NCBI GenBank assembly: GCA_900542835.1
Contig: UQPB01000033.1
Location: 1 to 37,467, forward strand
Source of the DNA: an uncultured Pelosinus sp.
Lineage (GTDB): Bacteria; Bacillota; Negativicutes; Sporomusales; Acetonemataceae
Length of the DNA: 37,467 bases
Direction of reading: 5' to 3'
Shown here: positions 7,308 through 16,112 of the stretch, piece by piece
Numbering within the stretch: the stretch's first letter is position 1
Layout of the letters: each line of letters starts with the position of its first letter
Position numbers and translations under genes: made by a program
Notes under the pieces: generated by a model
Told to the model about the DNA's origin: nothing
Database searches by the model: none
The model's input: the letters and a program-made list of their open reading frames with translations, nothing else

Positions 7308-8762
7308 ATGCAGATGCTTTTAGTCGCCGCGATCCTGGGGCGGTTTTTATGCGCATTTGCCGTCTATATGGGCATTCCCGCCGTCTGGGCCGGTCTCGCC
7401 GGTCTCGACTGCTGGCGGCAGCTTGCGGCGGCGGCAGCGCTTACCGGCGGCGGCGGCGCGCTGCTGCTGGCCGGCGGCAAAAGTGATGAGTCCGTAGGTA
7501 TCAGAGAGGGCTTCGCTATCGTTGCCGGCGCCTGGGGATTCGCGTCACTGTTCGGAGCGCTGCCATACCTGTTCACCGGGGTGGCGGCAACCTGGCTTGA
7601 CGCGTTCTTTGAAAGTGTATCCGGCCTTACCACCACCGGCGCGACGGTAATTCAGTCGCTGGAGGCGGTTCCCGCACCGGTGCTGCTGTGGCGGAGTATG
7701 ACGCAATGGCTGGGCGGAATGGGAATCATCGTTTTATTTATTGTGTTTTTGCCCCAGCTCGGCGTTGGCGCTTTTCATCTTTTCAAGGCTGAAGTGCCGG
7801 GGCCGGTTGCGGGCAGAGTAGTGCCTCATATCCGCGATACGGCCGGCGCCTTGTGGAAAATTTATCTGTTTTTGACGTTGAGCGAACTGGGGCTGCTGAT
7901 GCTGGCCGGCATGAACTTCTTTGACGCGCTGAATTATGCCCTGGCGACGGTGGCCACAGGCGGTTTTGCCACCGCTGACGCGGGGGTGCAGCATTATGAC
8001 AGTCCCTTGATCGAGGGCATTCTTACCGTGTTCATGATTATAGCCGGCGCTAACTTTACCCTGTTTTATCTGGCGTGGCGGCGCGGTGTCAACCGGATTT
8101 TTGCCGATAGTGAGGTCCGGGCCTATTTGGCGATTATCGCGGCGGCGACGCTGCTGATAACTGCCAATTTAACGCTGGCGGCGGGGCAGCCGCCGGTTCA
8201 GGCGCTGCGTGATGCCTTGTTTCAGGTGGCGTCGCTGATTACGTCGACCGGTTTTGTATCAACTGATTTTGATCAGTGGCCGCCTTTATCGAAACTGCTT
8301 TTACTGCTGCTGATGTTTATTGGCGGCTGCTCCGGCTCGACCGCGGGGGCAATTAAGGTCTCGCGGCTGTTGATCCTTTGCAAACAAAGCTGGGCCGAAC
8401 TGCGCAAGGCGATCCACCCCCGCATCGTTACCTCGATTCAGTTGGACGGACGCACAGTCGACACTGCCGTCATTACAGCTGTTTCGCAGTTCTTTTTCAT
8501 CTATTTGCTGCTGTTCTCCGCCGGCGTGCTGGTTATGGCGGGTACGGGCATGCAGCCTTTTGACGCTATGGGAGCCGTCGCCGCGGCGCTGGGCAATGTC
8601 GGGACAGGCTTTGGCGTGGTGGGGCCGACGACAACCTATAGCTCGGTGGCGCCGCTGGGCAAGCTTGTTCTCAGCATATGCATGCTGCTGGGACGGCTGG
8701 AATTAATCACACTGCTGGTCTTTTTGCGGGCCGAGTTCTGGCGTTCGCACAAGGGCTGGTAA
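7308..8762 (+). CDS. trkH: Trk potassium channel subunit TrkH
   Basis: 484 residues, an integral membrane channel for potassium uptake that is gated by TrkA. The four selectivity-filter loops of the family are all present: TTTGAT (108-113), ATGGFA (216-221), TSTGFV (312-317) and GNVGTGFG (429-436), each with its key glycine. The intramembrane loop of the third repeat is Gly/Ser-rich (GGCSGSTAGA, about 339-348), as expected. The gene follows trkA by one base and ends 21 bases before the zinc-ribbon gene. Confidence 0.95.
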   Translation: MQMLLVAAILGRFLCAFAVYMGIPAVWAGLAGLDCWRQLAAAAALTGGGGALLLAGGKSDESVGIREGFAIVAGAWGFASLFGALPYLFTGVAATWLDAFFESVSGLTTTGATVIQSLEAVPAPVLLWRSMTQWLGGMGIIVLFIVFLPQLGVGAFHLFKAEVPGPVAGRVVPHIRDTAGALWKIYLFLTLSELGLLMLAGMNFFDALNYALATVATGGFATADAGVQHYDSPLIEGILTVFMIIAGANFTLFYLAWRRGVNRIFADSEVRAYLAIIAAATLLITANLTLAAGQPPVQALRDALFQVASLITSTGFVSTDFDQWPPLSKLLLLLLMFIGGCSGSTAGAIKVSRLLILCKQSWAELRKAIHPRIVTSIQLDGRTVDTAVITAVSQFFFIYLLLFSAGVLVMAGTGMQPFDAMGAVAAALGNVGTGFGVVGPTTTYSSVAPLGKLVLSICMLLGRLELITLLVFLRAEFWRSHKGW

Positions 8763-8783
8763 TCAATGCAGGGAGGGAAGTTG

Positions 8784-9158
8784 ATGAATTGCGTACATTG
8801 CGGGACAGTGCTGCCTGACGACGCTCAATTCTGTCTGCAGTGCGGCACGGCGCAGCCGCCAGCTGGGGCAGCCGTGCCGCCGGAGGCGGGAACGATTCAA
8901 TTTCGTCAGATCGCCGAGAAGTGGTCGCTGTTCGGCAAGGAAATCTGCCGGTTTGAGGCAGTGGTGGCCGGTGGCGGCGTTATTGCGGTCTCCGATTCGT
9001 TTACAATGAGCGGTTTTGAGTATTACGGGCCGAATGAACGGAACCGCAAGCATAAGGCGGCGTTTGACGGCCTGGTAAAAAACCTGCTGGCCGCAGGCTG
9101 GCGGCTGGGGGATCCGGCCGGTCCGGAATGGTTCTCCGTCAGGCTGCTGCGGCCGTAA
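8784..9158 (+). CDS. Small zinc-ribbon protein of unknown function
   Basis: 124 residues. The N-terminus is a zinc ribbon with CxxC pairs at Cys3/Cys6 and Cys17/Cys20 (MNCVHCG...FCLQCG). A Pro/Ala-rich linker follows (about 23-40), then a roughly 85-residue globular domain. That domain carries GxIAVSDSF and ends with a segment including GWRLGDPAGPEWFSVRL, which looks like a small alpha/beta fold. The ATG at 8784 lies 7 bases after GGAGG (8772-8776); the in-frame ATG at 8766 lies before this site. It closes the trkAH operon, but nothing in the sequence ties it to potassium transport. Confidence 0.75.
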   Translation: MNCVHCGTVLPDDAQFCLQCGTAQPPAGAAVPPEAGTIQFRQIAEKWSLFGKEICRFEAVVAGGGVIAVSDSFTMSGFEYYGPNERNRKHKAAFDGLVKNLLAAGWRLGDPAGPEWFSVRLLRP

Positions 9159-9192
9159 ACAAGTGTAAAATATTACTGCGTGAGAGATAAAG

Positions 9193-9229
9193 AAAAACCT
9201 TGCGGCACGCAAGGTTTTTTTGTCTTTTT
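9193..9229 (+). terminator. Strong intrinsic terminator of the trk operon
   Basis: A perfect 11-bp stem (9193-9203 with 9209-9219), a 5-base loop, and a long T tract to about 9221, followed by more T-rich sequence. Confidence 0.9.
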
Positions 9230-9278
9230 GTAGAATCATATACAGGACAACCGTAAAGGATGTTCAGGAGGAGCTATT

Positions 9279-9551
9279 GTGAAAGCTAATAAAAGCCAAA
9301 ACTGGCTGTTGCTGGCGTTATTCCTCGTCATCGGCGCTGTTCTTGGCGGCGTGCTGGGGGATGTTTTGGCGAAGCTGCCGCTTTTGGCTGATTTTGCGCC
9401 TTACCTGACTAAGCATTATGTGTTGCTTAACATACCGCCGCTGACAGTCGATCTGTATATTGCGCAGATTGTGGGCGGGCTGGTTTTGCAGCCAAGTCTC
9501 ATGAGCATAGTAGGGATGCTTTTAGGCATTTTTATTTATCGCCGTTTTTGA
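9279..9551 (+). CDS. DUF4321-like small membrane protein
   Basis: 90 residues with two hydrophobic segments (about 8-28 and 60-86). A short periplasmic-side loop lies between them. It starts with GTG at 9279, 7 bases after AGGAGG (9266-9271). Small proteins of this kind, annotated DUF4321, are commonly found directly upstream of maf in Firmicutes, which fits the position here (maf starts 17 bases after the stop). No function is known, and none can be read from the sequence. It may be the first gene of the maf-rad-mre operon. Confidence 0.75.
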   Translation: MKANKSQNWLLLALFLVIGAVLGGVLGDVLAKLPLLADFAPYLTKHYVLLNIPPLTVDLYIAQIVGGLVLQPSLMSIVGMLLGIFIYRRF

Positions 9552-9567
9552 AAAGAGGTTGAGGCTC

Positions 9568-10134
9568 ATGCAGTTGATTCTGGCCTCCGCATCGCCCCGC
9601 CGCCGCCAGTTGCTGGAGCAGGTTGGTCTGACCTTTTCGGTTCAGGCGAGTCTGGCGGCGGAAGAACTGAAGCAGGGGCTGACACCGTCCGAGCAGGCGA
9701 AAGCGCTTGCTGCTGACAAAGCGGCGGCAGTCGCTGCTGACGCTCCCGGGGCGGTGATTATCGGCGCGGATACGATAGTCGTTCACCGCAACGAGATATT
9801 CGGCAAGCCTGCAAATGCAGTGGAGGCACACAGGATGCTGCGTGCCCTGGCGGGATGCCGGCATCAGGTTATTACCGGTGTTGCCGTGATCGCCGCCGGC
9901 AATTGCTTTAGTGATTTTGCGCAGACGGAAGTCAGCTTCCGGGCGCTGAGCGACGCAGAGATTGCTGCGTATATACAGACTGCCGAATGGGCAGATAAGG
10001 CGGGAGCCTATGGCATTCAGGGGATGGGAGCCTTATTGGTTGAACGGATTGAGGGCTGTTATTCGAATGTCGTTGGCTTGCCGTTAACAACTCTTGCCCG
10101 TTTGCTGCTGAAAGCGGGGGTACGTCTGTTATGA
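9568..10134 (+). CDS. maf: Maf-type nucleoside triphosphate pyrophosphatase
   Basis: 188 residues. Maf proteins hydrolyse non-canonical or surplus nucleotides (dTTP, UTP and modified forms) to monophosphates and are linked to septum and cell-shape control. The signature SASPRRRQLL (7-16) and the catalytic-region GADTIV with Asp68 are present. The 188-residue form starts at the ATG at 9568, which gives the canonical MQLILASASPRR start. An in-frame TTG at 9559 would add three residues. The stop overlaps the radC start in ATGA. Confidence 0.93.
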   Translation: MQLILASASPRRRQLLEQVGLTFSVQASLAAEELKQGLTPSEQAKALAADKAAAVAADAPGAVIIGADTIVVHRNEIFGKPANAVEAHRMLRALAGCRHQVITGVAVIAAGNCFSDFAQTEVSFRALSDAEIAAYIQTAEWADKAGAYGIQGMGALLVERIEGCYSNVVGLPLTTLARLLLKAGVRLL

Positions 10135-10817
10135 GCCGGGCGTTGACAATGAAGGAACTGCCGGAGCAGGAGCGGCCGCGGGAGCGTCTGTTAAAGCATG
10201 GCGCCCAGAGCTTGTCGACAACGGAACTGCTGGCAATTCTGCTGCGCTCCGGCAACCGCGAGGAGTCGGCTGCCAGGCTGGCGGAACGGCTATTGCTTGA
10301 ATATCAGGGACTGGCCGGCCTGGGGCGGGTTATGCCCCGCGAGATTGTTAAGCTGAAAGGCATCGGACTGGTGAAGGCCGCGACAATCGCAGCCGCGCTG
10401 GAGCTTGGCAAGCGCTTGCGGGAGTTGAATAGCGAATCTCGTCCGGTTATTCGCAATTCCGGGGATGTTAGCAATCATATGATGCCGCTTTTGCGGTATG
10501 AGCAAAAAGAAAAATTTTATTTGCTGCCGCTTTCCACCAAGAATCATGTTCTTGATGAGAGGGAGATTTCCATCGGCAGTTTAAACGCGTCGATTGTCCA
10601 TCCGCGGGAACTGTTCCGGGAGGCGCTGCATTATGCTGCGGCATCAGTCATTTTGGTGCATAATCATCCCAGCGGCGATCCATCGCCCAGCCGTGAGGAT
10701 ATCGAAGTGACCAGGCGCCTGGCCCAGGCCGGTGATTTACTGGAAATCCCGGTGTTGGATCATGTAATTATCGGCGACGGCAAGTATGTAAGCCTGAAAG
10801 ATAAGGGAATAATATAG
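10131..10817 (+). CDS. radC: RadC family JAMM-domain protein
   Basis: 228 residues. The N-terminal half carries a helix-hairpin-helix-like segment (LKGIGLVKAATIAAALELG, about 75-93). The C-terminal half is a JAB1/MPN metalloprotease-like domain with the zinc motif His177-x-His179 and Asp190 (HNHPSGDPSPSRED). The biological role of RadC is unsettled; the old assignment to DNA repair is not well supported. It is translationally coupled to maf by a 4-base overlap. Placement between maf and mreB is standard for Firmicutes. Confidence 0.93.
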   Translation: MSRALTMKELPEQERPRERLLKHGAQSLSTTELLAILLRSGNREESAARLAERLLLEYQGLAGLGRVMPREIVKLKGIGLVKAATIAAALELGKRLRELNSESRPVIRNSGDVSNHMMPLLRYEQKEKFYLLPLSTKNHVLDEREISIGSLNASIVHPRELFREALHYAAASVILVHNHPSGDPSPSREDIEVTRRLAQAGDLLEIPVLDHVIIGDGKYVSLKDKGII

Positions 10818-10867
10818 GGAATACTATAAGGGTATGAGGATTGAAGGGAGCTGTCGGGAGAATGAAT

Positions 10868-11893
10868 ATGTTCGGATCGTTTTCACGCGATATGGGGATA
10901 GATTTAGGTACTGCCAATACGCTGGTTTTTGTTCGCGGCCGGGGGGTTGTATTAAATGAGCCGTCAGTTGTGGCGATTCAGCGCGATAGTGGTGAAGTGC
11001 TGGCGGTTGGCGAAGAAGCGAAGCAAATGCTGGGGCGGACGCCGGGCAATATTGTGGCAATCCGGCCGCTGCGGGATGGCGTTATCGCCGATTTTGACGT
11101 GACCCAGTCAATGCTGAAATATTTTATTCAAAAGTGTATAGGCAAGCGCAGCTTTATCAGGCCGCGCATCATAGTCGGTGTTCCGTCCGGGGTAACCGAG
11201 GTCGAGAAGCGGGCGGTTATTGATGCAACGGTGCAGGCGGGAGCGCGGGAAGCCTACCTGATTGAAGAGCCGATGGCGGCGGCTATTGGTGCCGGCCTGC
11301 CGGTTTATGAGCCGACCGGCAATATGGTTGTTGATATTGGCGGCGGCACCACTGAGGTGGCGGTCATCTCTTTGGGCGGTATTGTTAATTCGAAATCGAT
11401 CCGCATTGGCGGCGATGAACTGGATGAAGCAATTATCCAATACGTCAAGCGCGGCTATAACATGATGATTGGTGAGCGGACAGCCGAGCAAGTCAAAATT
11501 ACGATGGGCTCGGCAATTACTCCCCCCGATAACCAGACCTTCGAAGTCCGCGGACGCGATATGGTCACCGGCCTGCCCAAAACACTTACCCTCAGTGCGG
11601 TCGAAGTGCAGCACGCGTTAAGCGAACCAGTGCTGGGGATTATTGAGGCTGTTAAAGCCACGCTGGAAAAAACCCCGCCGGAGCTGTCGGCTGATGTAAT
11701 GGACCGGGGCATTGTTATGACCGGCGGCGGTTCGCTGCTGCATGGTCTCGATATTTTGTTGTCGCAGGAGACCGGCATGCCGGTTCACGTTTCCGAGGAT
11801 GCGCTGCAGTGTGTGGCTAATGGCACCGGCAAGGCACTTGACAGCATTGAACTGTTAAAACGGGTGCTGATGTCGTCGTCGCGGCGTAGTTAA
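10868..11893 (+). CDS. mreB: Rod-shape actin homologue MreB
   Basis: 341 residues from the ATG at 10868, which follows CGGGAG (10855-10860) by 7 bases. An ATG at 10862 and a TTG at 10841 are in frame but are placed worse. MreB forms membrane-bound filaments that steer the elongasome. Typical motifs are present: MFGSFSRDMGIDLGTANTLV at the N-terminus (phosphate-1 loop GIDLGTANT), VVDIGGGTTEVAVISLGG (phosphate-2) and VMTGGGSLLHGLD (adenosine loop). Length is normal. Confidence 0.95.
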   Translation: MFGSFSRDMGIDLGTANTLVFVRGRGVVLNEPSVVAIQRDSGEVLAVGEEAKQMLGRTPGNIVAIRPLRDGVIADFDVTQSMLKYFIQKCIGKRSFIRPRIIVGVPSGVTEVEKRAVIDATVQAGAREAYLIEEPMAAAIGAGLPVYEPTGNMVVDIGGGTTEVAVISLGGIVNSKSIRIGGDELDEAIIQYVKRGYNMMIGERTAEQVKITMGSAITPPDNQTFEVRGRDMVTGLPKTLTLSAVEVQHALSEPVLGIIEAVKATLEKTPPELSADVMDRGIVMTGGGSLLHGLDILLSQETGMPVHVSEDALQCVANGTGKALDSIELLKRVLMSSSRRS

Positions 11894-11935
11894 CCAGGCT
11901 TAATTCTGATTCGATCGAGCTGAGAGGAGAAAACT

Positions 11936-12805
11936 GTGCGGATCTTGCAAAAACGGTCGGTGGTGCTGGCAGTTGCGGTGTTTATCATCGTCTTGCTGGC
12001 TGCATCGGCGGCTGCGGGCAAATTCCGGTTTCCGGCAGCGGAGCGGTTGGTAGCGGTTGTGCTTAGCCCGTTTGAAAGCGTGTTGGCGAACCTGAGCTAC
12101 CGGTCCCGCTCTTCCGTCCGTTTTGTCGGCGATATTGCCACCGCTTACCGTGATAACCAGACGTTAAAAAGCGAAAATGAGCAGCTGCGGCAGCAGCTAC
12201 TGCAATTTAATGAAGTAATGGCAGAGAATGCCCGGCTGACGGCGGCGCTTGATTACACTAAGCGCATGCCCCAGTTTGATTTTGTGTTTGCATCGGTGAT
12301 CGCGCGCGACCCCGGCTCCTGGACGAGTACGGTCATGATTGACCGCGGTTCAGCCGACGGTATTGCTAAGGACATGCCGGTCGTATCGGCTCGCGGGCTG
12401 ATTGGCAATGTGACGCAGGTATTTCCCCATTCCGCCAAAGTTCTGCTGCTGACTGACAGCAGCAGTGCTGCCGGTGCTTTAGTGCAACGGCCGGAATCAC
12501 GGGTGGCCGGCATTGTGGAAGGTGCCGACGCACCGCAATTAGCGCCGCGAATGGTAAATCTTGCTCGTGACGCCGATGTCATTAAAGGCGATAAAATTAT
12601 TACCTCCGGTCTGGGCGGCATTTATCCGCGGGGGCTGCTTATCGGTGAAGTGACCGATGTGGTCAATGAGGAGGGTGGCCTGTTGAAGTATGCCGTCCTG
12701 AAGCCAGCGGCTGATTTTGACCGTTTGGAAGAAGTACAGGTTCTCGTCCGTTCCCGCCAGCCGGTACCTTCGACGGGACAGGCCGCTCCGGGGCAGCCAC
12801 GATGA
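11936..12805 (+). CDS. mreC: Rod-shape determining protein MreC
   Basis: 289 residues. MreC is a single-pass inner-membrane protein that links MreB filaments to PBP2 and RodA. One membrane helix (about 9-27) is followed by a coiled coil (about 70-106) and the beta-barrel MreC domain (about 115-275). The tail is Pro/Gly/Gln-rich. The start is a GTG at 11936 behind AGAGGAG (11923-11929). The stop overlaps the mreD start by 4 bases (ATGA). Confidence 0.93.
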   Translation: MRILQKRSVVLAVAVFIIVLLAASAAAGKFRFPAAERLVAVVLSPFESVLANLSYRSRSSVRFVGDIATAYRDNQTLKSENEQLRQQLLQFNEVMAENARLTAALDYTKRMPQFDFVFASVIARDPGSWTSTVMIDRGSADGIAKDMPVVSARGLIGNVTQVFPHSAKVLLLTDSSSAAGALVQRPESRVAGIVEGADAPQLAPRMVNLARDADVIKGDKIITSGLGGIYPRGLLIGEVTDVVNEEGGLLKYAVLKPAADFDRLEEVQVLVRSRQPVPSTGQAAPGQPR

Positions 12806-13287
12806 GACAGGTGGGAATGGTAGCGCTGGGGATTTTTGGCCTGCTGCTTTTGCAGGCTACGCTGCTGCCGCTTTTGGTGTCGGCACGTCTGCGGCCTGAT
12901 TTATTGTTGATCTTTACCGTATCCTGCGGCTTGCTCTTCGGGCGGGAAAAGGCAGTGGGAATCGGTTTTTTTGCCGGTGTGCTGCAGGATTTGGCCTCCG
13001 GTAATCTGTTTGGCATTCACACACTGTCGAAAATGATGGTAGGGTTCCTGGCCGGTCTGGCAGAACAAAAGGTTTTTAAAGAACATATTATTTTACCGAT
13101 GGCTGCCATGCTGGTCGCCAGTCTGGTTAACAGCTTGCTGATGCTGGTTTTGCTGAATGTTTTCGGCTATCAGACCGGCTGGAGCGACGCTCTGCACGGA
13201 GAGGCGCTGCCATCGCTCTTTTATAACCTGATTTTTTCGGTTCCGGTTCACCAAACGGTATACCGTTTGGCCAGGCGCTGGGACTGA
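12802..13287 (+). CDS. mreD: Rod-shape determining protein MreD
   Basis: 161 residues with five hydrophobic segments, the usual size and topology. It shows the conserved RPDLLLIFTVSCGLLFGREKA region (about residues 31-51), where the Arg-Pro-Asp turn is typical. MreD acts with MreC in the elongasome. It is translationally coupled to mreC (4-base overlap). Confidence 0.9.
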   Translation: MRQVGMVALGIFGLLLLQATLLPLLVSARLRPDLLLIFTVSCGLLFGREKAVGIGFFAGVLQDLASGNLFGIHTLSKMMVGFLAGLAEQKVFKEHIILPMAAMLVASLVNSLLMLVLLNVFGYQTGWSDALHGEALPSLFYNLIFSVPVHQTVYRLARRWD

Positions 13288-13321
13288 CACCTGACGGTTA
13301 ACAGGCAATGGGAGGTGCTAT

Positions 13322-15160
13322 GTGGTGACTGTCAAAAGGCAGCTTCAGCGATTGGACGTGCTGGGGGTGCTGGTCATGTTTATTTTTGTCGCGCTGGTTT
13401 CCCGACTGGGCTATCTGCAGATTGTGCAGGGGCAGCACTACGAGGATCTGGCTGACGGCAACCGTATCCGCTTAATTCCAATTCAAGCGCCGCGCGGCAT
13501 CTTTTATGATCGCAATGGCGTACAGCTGGTCGCCAACCGGCCCGGCTTTACAGTCGCGTTTATGGCGACATCCGGCCAGCCGGATCCGCAGGTGCTTGCC
13601 AAGCTGTCGCAAATTCTGGGAATGCCGCCGGAAGCAATTGCGGCGAAAATTGAACAGCGCAAAGGGTCGTTTGATCCGATCCGGATTAAGACCAATGTCG
13701 GACCGGAGATTGTGACCAAGGTTGAAGAACGCCGCAACGAATTGCCGGGCGTAATTATTGAAATTCAGCCGGTGAGAACCTATAATAATACCACTTTTGC
13801 CGCGCATTTGTTCGGTTATGTCAGCGAAATTAACGATACGGAGCTGGAGGCCCGTAAGGCAGACGGCTATAAGCCCGGCGATATTATTGGCAAGTTCGGT
13901 CTGGAGCGCGTATACGACAAGGAACTGCGGGGCACCGATGGCGGCGGCCAGACAGAAGTGAATGTCAGCGGCAGGCCAGTACAGGTGCTGGGGAGAAAGG
14001 AGCCGGTTCCGGGGAAGAATCTGGTGCTTACAATTGATTACCGGATTCAAAAGGCGGCGGAGGCGGCAGTTGACGAGACACTGCGCTATCTGCAGACGAA
14101 AACCGAATTCCGCAACGCCAAAGCCGCTTCCGTTGTTGCGATTAATCCCAAGACCGGCGAGATTCTGGCTATGGTCAGCTATCCTGCGTTTGATCCCAAT
14201 CTGTTCGCGGGCGGTATTTCTGAAAAAGACTGGAAGCTGTTGAATGAGAATCCGTTTCATCCGATGGATAATAAGGCTATTTCCGGGGAATATCCGCCAG
14301 GCTCTGTATTTAAAATTGTCACCGGTACCGCGGCGCTGGAACTGAATAAAGTCACGCCGCAGGAAAAGATATTTGATTCCGGACGCCATTGGCTGATTGA
14401 TAAACGCAATGCTCATGGCGAGGCGCTGGGCTGGATTGATTTTCGCGAAGCACTGGCCAAATCTGACAATGTATACTTTTATGAGATGGGCAACCGGCTG
14501 GGAATCGACAATCTGGAGAAATACGCCCGCATGTTTGGCCTGGGAGCGTTTACCGGCATTAATTTGGCCGGTGAGTCGGACGGACTGGTAGCGAACCGGC
14601 GCTATAAAGAAAAAGTATATAGCGAGCAGTGGTACCTGTCGGAGACCTTCGACGCCTCGATTGGCCAGGGGTTCAATCTGGTTACCCCGCTGCAGCAGGC
14701 GCAGTTGATTGCGCAGGTGGCCAGCGGCGGCATTCGTTACCGCCCCTATATTGTTAAACAGATTACCGCTCCTGACGGCAGTCTGCTGAAAACAATTGAG
14801 CCCGAGCAGGTAGGCAAGGTGGACGTTTCTGCCGCCACCATGGACTTGATCAGGCAGTCCCTGCATGAGGTCACCCAGCCCAACGGAACGGCTGCCAGTC
14901 TGTTTGCCGACTTTCCGGTGGATGTCGCCGGCAAAACCGGGACGGCAGAAAACTCTCACGGCTCTGACCATGGCTGGTTTGTTGCCTATGCCCCGTTTGA
15001 CGATCCCACGATCGCTGTCGCCGTTATTGTTGAACAGGGCGGCTATGGCGGTTCATCGGCTGGCGTAATTACGAAAAAAGTGCTGGAAGCCGCTTTTAAT
15101 TTAAATCAGGACACGGCGAATGCGCCGAAAATTTTCAAAACAAGCAAAGTTGCGATCTGA
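13322..15160 (+). CDS. mrdA: Penicillin-binding protein 2, elongasome transpeptidase
   Basis: 612 residues. A single N-terminal membrane anchor (about 13-32) is followed by the pedestal domain (LIPIQAPRGIFYDRNG at 51-66) and a transpeptidase domain. The three catalytic motifs are intact: Ser328-Val-Phe-Lys331, Ser381-Asp-Asn383 and Lys538-Thr-Gly540. It cross-links peptidoglycan in lateral wall growth and pairs with the glycosyltransferase RodA. GTG codons at 13322 and 13325 are both compatible with GGAGG at 13311-13315. The gene follows mreD after 34 bases and belongs to the same operon. Confidence 0.95.
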   Translation: MVTVKRQLQRLDVLGVLVMFIFVALVSRLGYLQIVQGQHYEDLADGNRIRLIPIQAPRGIFYDRNGVQLVANRPGFTVAFMATSGQPDPQVLAKLSQILGMPPEAIAAKIEQRKGSFDPIRIKTNVGPEIVTKVEERRNELPGVIIEIQPVRTYNNTTFAAHLFGYVSEINDTELEARKADGYKPGDIIGKFGLERVYDKELRGTDGGGQTEVNVSGRPVQVLGRKEPVPGKNLVLTIDYRIQKAAEAAVDETLRYLQTKTEFRNAKAASVVAINPKTGEILAMVSYPAFDPNLFAGGISEKDWKLLNENPFHPMDNKAISGEYPPGSVFKIVTGTAALELNKVTPQEKIFDSGRHWLIDKRNAHGEALGWIDFREALAKSDNVYFYEMGNRLGIDNLEKYARMFGLGAFTGINLAGESDGLVANRRYKEKVYSEQWYLSETFDASIGQGFNLVTPLQQAQLIAQVASGGIRYRPYIVKQITAPDGSLLKTIEPEQVGKVDVSAATMDLIRQSLHEVTQPNGTAASLFADFPVDVAGKTGTAENSHGSDHGWFVAYAPFDDPTIAVAVIVEQGGYGGSSAGVITKKVLEAAFNLNQDTANAPKIFKTSKVAI

Positions 15161-15197
15161 TGTCACTGCCGCCGGCAGGAGAAACCAGCATTCGGGC

Positions 15198-15225
15198 CGA
15201 ATAGTAAAAAATCGGTAACTATTCG
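15198..15225 (+). repeat. Inverted repeat between mrdA and minD
   Basis: CGAATAGT (15198-15205) and ACTATTCG (15218-15225) form a perfect 8-bp dyad with a 12-base AT-rich spacer. No T tract follows, so it is not a normal terminator; it may be a protein-binding site or an mRNA processing hairpin. Confidence 0.4.
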
Positions 15226-15308
15226 TGGCTGACAGCATGTTTCAGGCGATTTATGTCCTGATGCATGCTTGATACCGGTCAACGGGGCCGGAATGAGGGG
15301 GATTCTGT

Positions 15309-16100
15309 GTGGGGGAGATTATCGTCATCACCTCCGGTAAAGGCGGAGTAGGCAAGACGACTACCGTTGCCAATCTGGGCGCCGGTCTTGCCTTAGCGGG
15401 CAAAAAGGTGGTGCTGATTGACGCCGATATCGGCCTGCGCAATCTGGATGTGGTGATGGGGCTTGAGAACCGGATTGTTTTCGACCTGGTTGATGTTACG
15501 GAAGGGGTTTGCCGTTTAAAGCAGGCTCTGATTAAGGACAAGCGTTACGATACCTTGTTTCTTTTGCCGGCGGCGCAGACGCGGGATCGTTTTTCTGTTT
15601 CGCCGGAGCAAATGCAGGAAGTCTGCCGCGATCTGGCCCGCGATTTTGATTATGTATTGATTGACAGTCCCGCTGGCATCGAACGCGGCTTTGCCAATGC
15701 GATCGCCGGAGCGGAAAAGGCAATTGTGGTAACGACGCCCGACGTATCGGCTGTGCGCGATGCCGACCGGATTCTCGGCTTGCTGGAGGCGGCCGGTAAA
15801 ACTGGTCTAAAACTGATTATAAACCGTATCCGTCCCGAGATGGTCAAACGCGGCGAAATGATGTCGATTGACGATGTGATCGAAATCCTGTCAGTCGACC
15901 TTCTGGGTGTCATTCCGGAAGATGAATATATTATTATTTCGACCAATCGCGGCGAGCCGGCGGTTGTCAATCCGGCAACGCTGGCCAGCGAGGCTTACCA
16001 GAACGTGGTCAGGCGGCTGAACGGCGAGAATGTGCCGCTGCTGGTTTTGGATCCCCCTAAAGGCCTGTGGGCCAGATTGAAGCTGTTGATAGGGCTGTAA
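15309..16100 (+). CDS. minD: Septum-site determining ATPase MinD
   Basis: 263 residues. MinD is a ParA/MinD-type ATPase that dimerises on the membrane with ATP and recruits MinC and MinE. It has the deviant Walker A motif GKGGVGKTT (10-18), the IDADIGLRNLDVVMG segment and DSPAG (Walker B region). Its C-terminal amphipathic helix (LWARLKLLIGL, last 11 residues) is the membrane-targeting sequence. The start is a GTG at 15309 behind GAGGGGG (15295-15301). minC, usually found just upstream in this gene order, is absent here. Confidence 0.95.
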   Translation: MGEIIVITSGKGGVGKTTTVANLGAGLALAGKKVVLIDADIGLRNLDVVMGLENRIVFDLVDVTEGVCRLKQALIKDKRYDTLFLLPAAQTRDRFSVSPEQMQEVCRDLARDFDYVLIDSPAGIERGFANAIAGAEKAIVVTTPDVSAVRDADRILGLLEAAGKTGLKLIINRIRPEMVKRGEMMSIDDVIEILSVDLLGVIPEDEYIIISTNRGEPAVVNPATLASEAYQNVVRRLNGENVPLLVLDPPKGLWARLKLLIGL

Positions 16101-16112
16101 GGAGGGGCTTAC

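Noticed and set aside
13472..14971. 499-residue minus-strand open frame opposite mrdA
   Set aside because: mrdA has all three transpeptidase motifs on the plus strand. The reverse frame has no recognisable domain or ribosome-binding site and is a shadow of GC-rich codon bias.
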